64,000 nt of DNA from Sphagnum compactum (GCA_965153455.1 OZ234495.1:25168875-25232874); one strand, 5' to 3'. Counted from the first letter of the stretch, positions 49,705 through 61,500 are shown. Program-made: numbers and translations. Notes: generated from the letters alone by a model not told the origin.

Positions 49705-49776
49705 TCTTGGGCGTGGGAATCGAACACCCGACCTCCTCTGCAGGAGACGTAATACTTACCACTAGCATACCATAAC
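49705..49776 (-). pseudogene. tRNA-like sequence, probably a tRNA pseudogene or tRNA-derived element
   Basis: Read on the minus strand, the D-loop-like AGTGGTAAG, the anticodon-like CTGCAGA (GCA, as in tRNA-Cys) and the B-box TGTTCGATTCC occur at roughly tRNA spacing. The acceptor ends do not pair well and the T stem is imperfect, so a working tRNA is unlikely. It lies about 410 bp upstream of the ascorbate oxidase start. Confidence 0.45.
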
Positions 49777-50498
49777 TCCGGGAGAATTTGTTGCAGATAC
49801 AAACTCAAAAAGGGCAACAAAAATTTGAAAACCCTGCGGCAGAACAACGCAGTTCTTCGCAAGGCTGCACTGTCAGAGCGAAAGCATCGTCGGAGCAGAG
49901 CTCGTCAGGAGGAGCCTCATGCAAGTTGGAGAGAATGGACTGGAATCGAACAACCCATTGTTGTTTATTAAATTTTTTTTTGTTTCACTGTTGGATGGGG
50001 TTTGAAGTTCAAACTTCAAACGTCGAAACCCGTGTTGGGCATCTTTTTCTATTTTATTTTGTTCAAAGAGAAAACCCGTGGGTGCGTCGGTATGGGCTGC
50101 GCATATGGACGGGACCCCCTTGGTCAGTGGGTTCACAGCAAATCTAAGAACCAGGTTTGACACTAAGTTATCATAAATCTTTTGTGTAAAATCAAAGAAC
50201 TGATTGAGGAATTTGTCAGTGTTTGTGCAGTTCTTTCCCTGTGAAGAAGAGAGCCTCCTGTCTTGGTTTTGAAAGCCTTAAAAATTTGATTTGGAGGTTC
50301 TTCAGGTGTGGGTTTGAGCTTTCTTTGTTCTTCCAATTTCTATAAAACTCTTGGATTCTGATTCAAGCCTAGTTTAAAAACTGGGTTAGATTTCATTTAC
50401 ACAGTAGACACTCTACTCTATTAAACATTGTATGTGCACAAAGTTCAAAAACTAGTTAAAATTAATGTTTAATTATGTTCAAAATTGTTTTTTTGCAT
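49777..50498. other. Intergenic, nothing recognised
   Basis: Mixed composition; frames up to 119 codons on both strands without motifs. Confidence 0.4.
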
Positions 50499-50499
50499 G

Positions 50500-50635
50500 G
50501 TTTAGGTTCCAATTCCATGCAAAAAAAATTGGGTTTGGTTCCAATTCCAAAAAATTGGGTTTGGTTCCAATTCCAAAAAATTGGGTTTGGTTCCAATTCC
50601 AACAAATTGGGTTTGGTTCCAATTCCAACAAAATG
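50500..50635. repeat. 26-bp tandem repeat, four full units plus a partial
   Basis: Units start at 50529, 50555, 50581 and 50607, each TTGGGTTTGGTTCCAATTCC plus an A-rich tail, with a diverged unit before them from 50500. Confidence 0.95.
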
Positions 50636-51136
50636 GTGTTACGTGCAAAATGGATAACCTGACAACACCGAAATTTATCCTACACCGGTTCAAGTGCATT
50701 GCATCTCCTTTCATTGCATTTGGTGGTTTTCTTTTGAAAATTTCAAAAACCCGACTAAACCCAAGATTATTTTGATCTGGAACTTTTAGAAAAAACCAAA
50801 CTCAAAGCTTATGTTATGACAAAAACCCAAGAACCACCCAACAATGGTCGCAAAATCACTTCGGGTGAAGATCTTATAACATTTAATTTTTGGTCCATCT
50901 ATCCTAAATGAAAACAACACAACATTTATCGATTTATTTTATTTTGAACAACACAAAGATGAGTCTCATAAACAACATCGTCTAATGTATGTTTATTTTA
51001 TGATCGCATTATGCCTAATTAGTCAACACTTTTTGAAAGATCGATCGTTGCGGGGGAAGGGGGGTGGAAGGGTGTTTGAAGACCCGTGGAAGGGGGATCC
51101 CACCACACATAGCCCAACGGAAAAATACACGCTTAT

Positions 51137-51210
51137 TCCAGATATCATTTGTTGCATCCGAGGACAAAAAATAAACACATAGTCCAGATATCATTTGTTG
51201 CATCCGAGGG
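51137..51210. repeat. Direct repeat of 27 bp with 46-bp spacing
   Basis: TCCAGATATCATTTGTTGCA and the following CCGAGG begin at 51137 and again at 51183, identical over 27 bases. Confidence 0.95.
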
Positions 51211-51237
51211 CCACGGATGAACCAGCACCCACCAGTG

Positions 51238-51516
51238 CACCATGAAGGATGAATGGTAAGTGATCAGGAAACAGTTTTCTGTTGGGTTTCAGTTCCCTAG
51301 CTAACCATGCTGGTTAGCTCAGTTGCCTTTTCTTTCCTATCTACTTACTAACAACCCACACGCAGTTTGGTAATAAGTAGGTAGTTAAAAAAAGTAGTTA
51401 CCTAGTGTTACCTATTTCTTACCTATCTAACAATATATATAAGAGACCTATTTCTTACAGAAATTGGTTACCAAGGTGAAACCAAATATTAACTCAGTTG
51501 AGGTTAACGGGCATCC
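51238..51516. mobile_element. MITE-like dispersed repeat, copy 2
   Basis: Partner of 9990-10268 with the same order of landmarks, including the palindrome GCTAACCA-3 nt-TGGTTAGC (51300-51318), whose arms are identical in both copies while the three central bases differ (CCA against TGC). Near the 3' end GGTTACCAAGGTGAAACC inverts the 5' GGTTTCAGTTCCCTAGCTAACC region imperfectly. Non-coding. Confidence 0.6.
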
Positions 51517-53134
51517 AGTGGATGGTGCACTGATGGGTCCGTAGCTCCTGGCAATTTGCAGCATCACTTTTTGGATCATTTCCTTGACAGAAATCTAAAG
51601 CCGAATTTGTCAGACTTGTTCTCCCAATTTATATACCTTTTACAGGTTTTCCATCATCACTTTTTGTGTGGACATTATGAAGCAAAACCCACCAGGGTTA
51701 AGCAGCACCGACGTTAGAAAAATATAAAAAAATGGGATTGCCATAAGGATTCAATTATATTTCAATTTAAAATGGCAAGTTTCAATTTGCAAGTGTGGTT
51801 TTGTGATTTTTATTTGTGAATTGGCATTTGGGCATATATGAGTTCTACATTTTGTAATTTAATTTGTGGCTCAAACCTTTGAAACATTCCAATCCTTTCT
51901 ATCTTTGCATTCTTGATTTACAAACCCCCCAAGAAGAACCCTCCTATTTGGTTTTTTGATCTATAGATTCTAGTTTCTAAATCCACAAACACCCAATAAT
52001 AACCTAGTCCATGTTTTTTTCACTCTAGGGTTTTACCCAATACTTGTGAGTTTAGTACCATGTATCAAAATAATTTGAATACACATTCAATATAGGTTAT
52101 TGGTTCATGCTTCACTCAAAAATAAAATGTTTCAAGTTCCACAATCTTTTCTTACACTTATCTTGCTATTAATGCATTTTTCTAATTTTGTACATTGTGG
52201 TTTCATATCCTTGCTTTCATTTGTGAACAAGCCTTAAATGTTTTATTGTCATAATTTTTCTATTAAGAACATAAAACACCTGGGTTATTAATTTGCAAAA
52301 AAATTATTCACATGTCCATAAACAACATGTTGATTGATTCACGAAAAATTGTTATAAAAATTAATAATTTTATTGGCACCTCACAAATGAAATGCATCCA
52401 AGGACATCTATTATTGATCCACATTTGATTAATTCATCAATCATCGATGGATTTTTGTAAGAGTGTTTTCAAGGTTCCTTTGGATTGGGATCTTATAAAT
52501 AAATTTCATTAAGCTTTTGTAAGCTCTTTTCAAATAACTATAATATAAAATGTTATTCATCACCTTCAATTTAATTAACACCAACAATTTAAAATAATAT
52601 TTAACATTTTTTACTTTCTTAAGTGTGTCAATATTACACATTCCATTAATGATTCTCTCTCAAACCCTCTTGATTGACAGCTAGGAAAATCTCAACATTA
52701 ATACCTTCATTATTGGAACCCAATTCATCTTACAATCACCTTATGAAGGTGTTCAACTAATTACTTAATTCATTGTCAGTTATTTGATAAAGATCTTTCA
52801 TAGTTGAAATTAAAGTGAAAGCAATGTGGAAGGGGAGAATTTTTTTCTTCTTACCTTTGTTTGCTTTGGGAAACTAATTTTCTATTGTCAAAAGATTCTA
52901 TAACAAGGTTCAACAACCCTCCAAATTATTTCAAAGACCTTCAACTTCAATTAGCCTTAGAAAACTTTCAATAAACTTACAACTTTACTATTGTTTCCAT
53001 GCATCTCTCTTTTCAAAACAAAAATTCTTCCAAGTTTGCTAATTAAACAATGCACAAACCAAAAAATTGAAACTTTGTAAGGCTTTCTAATTGATCCAAT
53101 CAATAGTAAGTATAATAAAATTAAGGTTTTTTGG
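51517..53134. other. AT-rich intergenic, nothing recognised
   Basis: No frame above 66 codons and no motif. Confidence 0.5.
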
Positions 53135-53455
53135 GCAATGTTCTACGTATTATTGGAAAGCCCTCAATGAGTAGGGAAGCCAGGAAGTTATTTATTAATG
53201 TATAGAACATGAGTTATTGAATTTTGAGTATTTTTATGACTACAAACTCAATACAAATCCAAAATTAAAAGTTTAGGGAAATTGGAGGTGCCCTATTGGT
53301 TCCATTGGAAAGCTCTCGATGATTATAGTTGCATCAAAGGCGATTTCATCATTTTCAAACCTATGGTGCAAGAGTTATATATATTGAATCTTGAGTAAAT
53401 TTTGGCCGTAGAAAAATAATAAAAAATCTAATTTTAAGGGAAATTGGATTTTTAT
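53135..53455. repeat. Two diverged copies of an unnamed repeat
   Basis: Copy one (about 53135-53285) and copy two (about 53285-53455) share ATTGGAAAGC-CTC-ATGA near the start, then GAGTTAT...ATTGAAT-TTGAGTA and a final A-rich phrase. A third relative lies at about 29607-29745. Confidence 0.55.
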
Positions 53456-53884
53456 GGTTCAAAATAACATATATGTTTTGTAAAACTACATTACAATATG
53501 TGCTCAATGGTAGAGGCCACACCACACTAGTCGATTTTGAGTCTTGGGAACCCTAAACCATAAAACCCTAAACCAAAAACAATGCACAATGTCTATATGT
53601 CAATTCTGATAAAGTGGGTGAATGTTTAAATAAAAAAATTTATTCATGATTCACAATCTTTAAACAATAAACATATTTTCATAAATTAAGGGTGTGATAA
53701 AATAATACATACCTTAATTTTAAGTTAATCAATCTACAATATGAAGTGAAAATTTTGGTCTTTGCTAAGCTGCCATTTTTTAAAATAAATGTTTCTCTTG
53801 ATAATCCTTTTTTTTTTTTCAATTTCTGAAAACCACAATACAGACTAGAAATCCATTTTTAATAAAACAAAAGAGGAATGGAAC

Positions 53885-53908
53885 ATATATATATATATAT
53901 ATATATAT
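53885..53908. repeat. (AT)n microsatellite
   Basis: About 12 uninterrupted AT units. Confidence 0.95.
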
Positions 53909-54417
53909 TTGGCATTAATATGCATGCATACATTTTGCCATAATGGAAGGACCTATCATCCGGGTTTTTCTTTTCAATTTTGTGAGGAGAGGTGAACTGG
54001 CAACCATCCACAATTGCAGAAGCTCCAATTTATTGATACAGTTATAAAAACCTCAAAATTCTTCAACAAGTTCTAAGATCAATGAACAACGTTAAATTTT
54101 GTTTTAAGTGTTTTATATAATCAAAGAATATTCACAAAAGCATGGGGCCAACAATGAAAGTATCATAGAATTAATCAAAATAATAATATGTTGAACGCCG
54201 AGTGTGTACTACTTTTCCATTTCAATGCAACAAAAAAACTTTTGGCTTTGACCATGAGTTGCAATTCCTTCTTTTCTACTTAACGAAAAGTTGTGCACTA
54301 TTTGAAAACAATGTATTGCTTTTGACTTGATATTAACCAAACCAATAAAATATCAAACACACGGAACAACCAGGAGTTCAGCATAGCATTGCAAACAAAT
54401 AGCGAGCAATGGGAGCT

Positions 54418-54492
54418 TACTTAGGGTTTTAGGGTTTTTAGTGGTTTTAAGGTTTAGGGTACTAGGGTTTAAGGTTTCAGGGTTTAGGGTAC
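54418..54492. repeat. Degenerate telomere-like array
   Basis: About eight TTTAGGG-related units with substitutions and indels (TTTTAGGG, TTTAAGG, TTTCAGGG, TACTAGGG). Confidence 0.9.
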
Positions 54493-54499
54493 TATGTTC

Positions 54500-56000
54500 C
54501 ACTTCAACATACCTATCAAAGGTAGTTTTCAATTTGTAAAAAGTCTGGTCTATATAGCAATCCAAAAAATACATTGTCTATGCTATTCTTGGATATACAA
54601 TGTATAGGATAGACACCAGTGAATACATAGATGACAATCTCATATTCGAAGTGTGGATAGTGTAGTACCTTCAGGTTAGACCCACAGCACTTTGTCCCAA
54701 AACGTGAATGGGATTCCTCTCTGAGCTGTTGCTTCTGTTTCTTCCACACAAATCTTGGGTTGATGTCCACCAACTTTCAACTGTAGTGGACGTATCCACC
54801 AGGGCAATACTTCTGTCAACACAAAATAGACTTGCCCTTGGAGACAACCACACATCCAATGCCAAAGGAAAGCTCTGCAAAGCCGATGAATTTGTGCTCC
54901 TCCTGCATGGATTATTCCACACCATCCAGGTAACTTGTGTGAAAGACTTTAAGAACCTTAACAATAGATTGGATCAGGTACAAAACTTTAACATCAGCTA
55001 TATAATGGCAATCAAAGCTGTATGAAGGAATGAGTTTCACAGGAATTCTGAGTTCCAGTCCTCACCATAAAAGTAGTATTGAGACCTCCTTCCCAAAATT
55101 CTTGGGCTCCAGCTGCAGCCTTCAGCTGAACACCAGTCTTCTTTGAGAAAAAATCAAACAATATTTGAAATACAGTGTCATTTGTCAAATGGATATGCAT
55201 GGTATACATCCAGGTCAACCACCTGTCAACACAAAGTTATAACATCATAAACCACCTTTGGAGTTCCATGTCCCATGCAAAGTAATAGTACCCCAGTGTC
55301 TTAAAAGTCAATGCTTTTGCATTGCATCCCCATTGGGTGTGCACATTCATGACATCGCTTCAAAGGGAAAAAGCCAGAGATATGAAAGGAAATATGGTTA
55401 AGCTCTCACTGTTTGAAGGTCACGCAATTACCTGTCATAAGAATCAGACCCAGAATCAAAACCTTCCTACACAAATTGCACTCCTCATCCAATCAGACTC
55501 CAAACATCAGATTGCAACTTGTGGAAGCATTCCATTTGGATGCCGTACCTGGAAAACACCAAAGAAAAATAGTACATCTATGGCTAAACTCTAGGTAGAA
55601 TCACAGAACTGGCTACTTTGAGTGCAGCTCAATGAATCATGCAGCCCTCTCATGGCCATGATATTTGACAGTCATAATCTCCATTAACCCCTCAACTGAA
55701 TTTCCAAACAACAGGTCAATCTAATATTCTACTTATTAGAGAATGGTACAAGCCTTTTGAGACATGCCAGATCTGTGATCCACTTGGTTGCAGGACAACT
55801 GAAGTGCATACCACATAAAAATGCATGGAAACATAAGTGACATCAGGAGAAGAATATAGGAGCTTAAAAAGCCATGCAATAAGGAAGTTATAGACATACA
55901 AAGGCACATAAAATCACAACAGCATACAAAAGTGATGATGGCATCTATGTACAAATAATCAATAGAGTTCACTTTTTCTAAGCCTCTGGTACCAACTCAA
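54500..56000 (-). other. Unidentified open segments, possibly exons of an unknown gene
   Basis: The minus strand has a run of moderately long open pieces bounded by plausible splice sites: around 55205-55060 (ending LNTTFM before GTGAGG), 54930-54800, 54790-54665 (with VWKKQKQQLREES), and around 56010-55975. Composition is more gene-like than in the flanking AT-rich DNA. However, I do not recognise any protein, several frames are open at once, and I could not make a single consistent chain. It may be a gene, part of the BPC transcript's 3' region, or a decayed element. Confidence 0.25.
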
Positions 56001-56108
56001 ATAATCATCCTCAAAACTAAGATTTTTGCCAGCAGCAGTTGTTCAATCCATCCTTGTTCGCACAGAGCAGCAGGACCCTGGATGACAGAGATTTTTGAGG
56101 TGTGGCAT

Positions 56109-57125
56109 TTACCGCAATGTGACATAGCGATTAGTACCATGTTTTGCCCAATGATCTTTGAGGTCAACAGAATAGCTTACATCAACACCTTCCAATGCTA
56201 GCTTCTCTAGAAGTTTCTCGAAAGCTCCAGCACTCATCTTCCTTCCAGCTAGTCGAGAACCCCTCTTTTTAGGGTTCATTGGCAATGGGTAGAGTGAAAT
56301 AAGGGTTGTGCAACAAGCAGATTGCCATCCACCGTTACCCCACCGATAGCACTGTTGATTCAATCCAGTGCAAGAGCAGTATGGTATTGGGGTTGGAGCA
56401 GAAACTGGAACAGTAGTGTAACTTGACCTACTTGCATTCTCTGATTCACGTATTTGCCCTTCCTCTTGATCACCCTCTATTTGAGGTCCTTGCATTCGTC
56501 TCTGCAGGGGTAAAGGCCAATTCTGTGGCTTTTTCATCTCAGGACGAAAAGCTGTGTTTCGGGCCATGACACCAGGTGAGTGTCCGGGAGATTGTTTTCC
56601 CTGTAACTCTGCCTGTGTCTCAGTCCCATGAAAAGCTCTATGCTCAATAGCATCCTGAGTGGACTTGGCACCAAGAGTCATGACAGAATTGGGTTGGAAA
56701 TCACCAGGCAATGAGCAATGATCAGTGAACCCCACTCGTTGTAGGAGCTTTGACCCATTTATGCCTCCTGCAGAACTTGGCCGTTTCCGGCCTCTTGATG
56801 AGGATTCCTTTTGCACTTTTGCAAGTGCAGAAATGGCAGCATCCCGTTTCAGCAGGGCCGAATCCCGGTCAGCAAGGGCAGCATCACGTTGCAGAAGGGC
56901 AGCATCACGCTCTGCACAGGCTGCCATCTTTTCAGCGATTGCAGTGTTTTTCTCCAACAGTGCAACATCCCGTTCAGCAATAAGCTGCAGGACAACATGA
57001 TGGTCTGGTACACCTTTGTGTGGCTGCAGGACCATGTGGTGGTGGTCTAGTACACCTTTGTGTGGAAGTCGGTTACCTCTCCCTACCCCTTCCATTTGAG
57101 CCTTCAAGGCCAATAGAACATTCAC
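56109..57125 (-). CDS. BPC: BBR/BPC (Basic Pentacysteine) GAGA-binding factor, class II-like
   Basis: BBR/BPC proteins are plant nuclear factors that bind GA/CT repeats, regulate homeotic genes and help recruit Polycomb complexes. The 338-aa frame is uninterrupted. Residues about 52-105 form an alanine-rich coiled coil with repeated ERDAALL/RDAALA units (alanine zipper, a class II trait), followed by a basic RGRKRPSS stretch (111-118). The C-terminal DNA-binding domain spans about 248-338 with the five cysteines C250, C252, C259, C271 and C272, then [16 protein letters not shown] and [14 protein letters not shown], all diagnostic. Near the N terminus, PHKGV.DHH..VLQ occurs twice in tandem (about 21-47). 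Start: first ATG in frame; an AG 37-40 bases before it (after TTTGCAG at about 57180) suggests a leader intron upstream. An N-terminal extension from another exon is possible. Confidence 0.95.
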   Translation of the reverse strand: MNVLLALKAQMEGVGRGNRLPHKGVLDHHHMVLQPHKGVPDHHVVLQLIAERDVALLEKNTAIAEKMAACAERDAALLQRDAALADRDSALLKRDAAISALAKVQKESSSRGRKRPSSAGGINGSKLLQRVGFTDHCSLPGDFQPNSVMTLGAKSTQDAIEHRAFHGTETQAELQGKQSPGHSPGVMARNTAFRPEMKKPQNWPLPLQRRMQGPQIEGDQEEGQIRESENASRSSYTTVPVSAPTPIPYCSCTGLNQQCYRWGNGGWQSACCTTLISLYPLPMNPKKRGSRLAGRKMSAGAFEKLLEKLALEGVDVSYSVDLKDHWAKHGTNRYVTLR

Positions 57126-57363
57126 TTAATCACCACCCACTCATTTCCTTCTTAAGACTCGATCACTTACTATAACTGCAAACAACAAGCACCTATCAGA
57201 ATCTGTATCCACAAAGTGTCACCACCAAGATCTAACTACCTCAGCAATGACAACACTCGCACATACCAGACAAGGAGGACAAGCTCTCAGATCTAATGGT
57301 ATTGGAGACAGACCACACTAGAAAACTCCAACAAAACTCTTTTGAGCTGGATTCGGGTCTGTT

Positions 57364-57716
57364 GGGTGGTAAGACATACAAGAAGACTATGACCTAACCT
57401 ATCAAACCAACCTGAGCATTCAAACAATTTGTTTTCTGGAAGACTCACGTGGCCACAATTACATGCAATCCAGCTCTCTTGGGTGGTAAGAGATACAGAG
57501 AGACTATGACCTAAACCATCAACCAGCCTCCTCAGCATTCAAATAATTTGTGTTCTGGAAGGACTCACATGGCCAAAATGACATGCAATGCAGGTCTGTT
57601 GGGTGGTAAGACATACAGAGAGACTATGACCTAAACTAAAAACCAACCTGAGCATTCAAATAATTTGTGTTCTGGAAGGACTCACATGGCCAAAATGACA
57701 TGCAATCCAGCTGCTG
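57364..57716. repeat. Tandem array, three units of about 120 bp
   Basis: Units begin with GGGTGGTAAG at 57364, 57481 and 57601 (spacing 117 and 120). Units two and three are very similar over most of their length (AGAGACTATGACCTAAAC ... GGAAGGACTCACATGGCCAA), unit one more diverged. Confidence 0.95.
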
Positions 57717-58512
57717 CCGAATACTCCAGCAGGAATGAGCCCAATAATCCTCAAACACAGTTGCAAGCATCCACACACCCACAAGTTCAAAAAAAACAGT
57801 CCACAAAAAATTAGGGTTTAGAGTTTGTGAAGGCAATGATCACCATCCAGCAGCAGCAGCACTCTTGCACATCAAAACGCACCACCATTATTATCCCTGT
57901 TGCTCGCGTCTCTGCTATGGCAAAAGGAATCGAAGCTTGAAAGACATGGAAATAGTGTAGAGATGCCTTACTAACAAAACAAACCTGCAAACCCTAATGG
58001 CAACTGAGCACACTATTAAGTGTCACGACAACTCCCCCTTACAGATGTTTAGAGAAAATGGCAGAAGCTCTGGTTTCGAAGTGGCCACAAGGATCCAACT
58101 ATAAAAGTGCACAAGAAGCTAGGACTTCAAAATCCAAGACGGAGTCATCAGAGATGAAGATGACTCCAGCCAGAGACAAAACACACCCAAAATGTATGTG
58201 GCACACAGAGACACACAGAGAACAGAAAGAAGAAGCAAACCTTAAAAAAAACACAAAAACAGACTCTTCACAAAAAAACAGCAGATCGCACATACAAAAT
58301 TTCAGAATAGCAACAAAACCAACCAAAAGAAAAAAAAAAAAGGAAAACAGAGAAGCAAACAAACACAGGAAAATGCCGAAATACCGATACCAGAAACCGC
58401 CGCTTTAAAAAAAAGATGTAAAAAAAACTATACTAAGAAAAAACCACAGCAACGACCCGCAAAATACAGCAGAGATCCAGAGCTCTGGGAGGAAAGAGAG
58501 AGAGTGAGAATT

Positions 58513-58516
<4 letters not shown>

Positions 58517-58542
<26 letters not shown>
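58517..58542. repeat. (AG)13 tract upstream of BPC
   Basis: Thirteen uninterrupted AG units, with a shorter GA run at 58491-58506. GA repeats are the known binding site of BBR/BPC proteins. Confidence 0.97.
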
Positions 58543-58543
<1 letters not shown>

Positions 58544-58699
58544 ATGGCGCGACACAAGAGTTCACGGCAACGAACAAAAAGTGCGAAAGAAAAACCCTAA
58601 GCAAAAGCAGTATCACTTTGCACAAGGATTTTCCCACGTGCCAAGGAGAACCAAATGATTCCATCCATTTTCATCCATTAGAGTGGGGCCTTTTTCGTT

Positions 58700-61500
58700 T
58701 AGAGCTTCTATGATCACCATTAAAGAAATGATCATCCACACTTATTGAGGGATGATGCTAATATACAGAGGTAAAATTATTATTACCTTAGTAAACTATT
58801 ATTACCTAGGCTTGTTATGCACTAATTAATTATTTTTGGGGGAATTTTTTGCTGAAAATTCTGATAATTAATGTGCTTTTCCCATGCAAAAAATCTGGAT
58901 GAAATCTGGATGAAACTCTCCATCACAATAGCTTCATTATTTAGTATATAATGTCAAATTTTTAATTATAATTATTTTTTCTACCGAACATCACTTACAT
59001 AAATTATTTATTTTTTTAACTATTAGGCACCTTGTTGTTCAACGAGCCTAGTACTATGCTATTTATGTGAAGGCATTTGCAAAACATTATCAACTGATTC
59101 CAATATTTTTTTTAAAAAATTTTGCATTGTTAGCAAACATCCTAAAAGAAATATGCAATTTTAATTATAAACAAAATTCTAACATAATTGTCCAAACAAT
59201 AAATAAATTGACCAAAACAATTATCCTAAAACTAAAAACAACTTTAGTCAAAATGCCATTGCTAAACCGTTTCCCCCAAAAGAATAGTTGTTTTGAAAAG
59301 TCAATATTTTTTTCCTAATTTTTTTAATGCAACAAACTATTCTCATTTTTCTTTTTCCTTTTGTCGAATAATTAAAAATTCACCACAATTGAAGACATTC
59401 CTTCTCAAATCATTTATGGAAATAGAATAAATAGGGGAAAAAAAGTCCAATTGAAAAGGAAGAAAAATAGGTAAAACGATAAAAGACCCATGAAATATAT
59501 TTTGATTGAATTATTGAAAAACTACTAGCACTGGGAAAACTCTACAAATTGTTTTTCAATTTTGTGAAGTTGATCAATTGGGAATCAACCATAAGAAGAC
59601 TTAACGAAATTTGGTTACATGTTAAAATGAAAAATAAATTGTTTTTGGAACCCTACCATATTTTGACAACATGAACACCCACCTCCAACAAGAGCCCCAA
59701 AAGCCTTTTTAATGGGCTCAATTTATTGTAGCTCTCATTATAGTCCTCTTATCTCACTAAAATTGAACCATTACCATAAACCCTTTCACTCAACCACACA
59801 TCAATAGGTATCCAATACATGTGTCACTTCCCATGCAATACATTCAAAATACAACAAATCTCTTACATTTCTTTCCAAATTGAACCCAAACACCTTTCTC
59901 CTTGTTTAAGTCCATCGATTCCCCACCATCCCACACTCCTTTAAAACCACCATTACTTTCCACAGTCATGTCTTGTTTTTTATCTTTTTTATTTTGGTGT
60001 CTTTTGTCCTAAGTCCTGAATGTTTGTTGTTTTTTTTCTTAATTAAGTCTTAAATGTTTTTTTTTGTCTTTGTGTCTAATGTTTACATGTCTTGTGTTTT
60101 TCTATTAGGTAAGAGTCTTGTGTGTTGTGTCTTTGTGTTTTCAATGTTTCAATGTCTCTGTGTTGTTTTCAATTAGTTAGTCTTAATGTCAATTGTGTCT
60201 TTAGGTAGTGTTTTTAGCGAATTCGAAAGTTGTTTATGTCTAAACAATGTCTAAAATTTGTGTTTTCAATGTGTCTAGTGTCTTTCTATGGTTTGTTTGT
60301 GTGTCGTGTTTTGTGTATGTCTGATGTGTGTGTCTTTGATTTTTATGTTTCCAATCTATAGTCTGTGTGTGTCAAATTGAAAGCCAAATGGAAAACGGAA
60401 TGGAAAGGTTTAGAAGACTTACCTAAAACTTAAATTCACTGAACATGACAAAAAAATAAAACCTTCACATTTTGATTCACATATTCTGTAAATTTTGGAG
60501 CTTAACCGATAGTTGGATTGTAAATTTTTTAAACTTCAATGGCAACCATAACAACCACCTTTTTAAAGTTTTGTTTTGCACTCTACCTTCAAAAATTATA
60601 ATTGTGCTACCTTTAAATTGTAAAGAAAAAAAACTCTTGCCTTGTGAACTTAAAGAATTTAAAACGATTTGCCTTAAAGAATTGGCAAAGATTCGACCTT
60701 GTAAGACATTGTTAAAAACCCGACATGTATTATTAAGGAGCTCTTTCAAAAAACCTGATAAAAGAACCTATTTGTACTCGTTTTGGGTTTTATTAAAGAA
60801 TTGGGCCTTATACTTGGTTAATCACATACCTTAATTCCCGCCCCCACCTCATAACTATCTCTTTTTTTGAATTTCTAAGACCCAAACTTGGGCAATTCTT
60901 TAAATAGCCTAAAAATAATTAAAGAAGTAGACCTAGGAGACTCTTTGAATTTTTATTTTCAACTACGTGGACCTAACTATTAGGCCTCACAAAAACAAAT
61001 ACCCACCCCACATTGGTTGAGACCAATGTTGGGTGGTTTTCATAGGAATATTCGGTTATCCAATCGCTTTTCAATCTAGTTCTCATAATGAAGACTGACT
61101 GTTTTCACATGTGGGCCTTGGGGATAACCGGATTCAAAACTGGACCAGAGGTTCTCTCATCCAAGTGAGAACCGACTATTGAGAAATGGGGTCCATATTT
61201 TGAAAAATCAAAATATTGACAACCGGACAAGGTTCTCAGGCTTGCTCTCCACAGGTCTAACCGCATCCATTTCAGTTCATGAACCTTCTTCACCAACACA
61301 CACAATTCCATCTCAAACACACTTCTTTGAACAAATGGATATAGTCTTCTCTCTTGCCCAAAATTTACACTTCACTTCCTTCCCTTCCTATCCCCACCTA
61401 CCATGCACCCTTATGCTTTCAATTCCCTATGACCTAAATCATATACGCAAATGGTTTTGCAATTAAAAACAAAATGCCACTTGTGCAAGATATGGTGTGT
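58700..61500. other. AT-rich intergenic, nothing recognised
   Basis: No convincing exon. The stretch 60000-60380 is T/G-rich low-complexity sequence with recurring GTGTCTTTGTGT and CAATGT phrases. A 120-codon plus frame at 60472-60834 has no known motif and a similarly open opposite strand. Confidence 0.45.

Larger units (their letters stand above)
57126..58610 (-). promoter_or_regulatory. Probable BPC leader and promoter with GA tract and telo-boxes
   Basis: Upstream of the BPC ATG lie a 120-bp tandem array (57364-57716), telo-box sequences AAACCCTAA in either orientation at 57811-57819, 57989-57997 and 58592-58600, and an (AG)13 tract at 58517-58542. A potential 3' splice site near 57180 suggests a leader intron. 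Purine-rich frames in the region are not coding. Transcription start not located. Confidence 0.5.

Noticed and set aside
49565-49765. Plus-strand frame ending GNRTPDLLCRRR
   Set aside because: This is the antisense translation of the tRNA-like sequence, a well-known annotation artefact.
50465-50775. Frames of 60-70 codons with repeated GFGSNSKKL/VPIPKNW
   Set aside because: Translation of the 26-bp tandem repeat in several phases.
55940-56010. GTTGGTACCAGAG on the minus strand as an LTR-retrotransposon primer-binding site
   Set aside because: Resembles the initiator-tRNA primer site, but no LTR, TG...CA ends or gag/pol frames were found nearby.
56725-57050. Plus-strand frames over the BPC gene
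   Set aside because: Antisense of the alanine-zipper repeat; the Ser/Ala/Arg repeats mirror the real coding repeats.
60472-60834. 120-codon plus frame
   Set aside because: The opposite strand is equally open, composition matches flanking AT-rich DNA and no motif is present.
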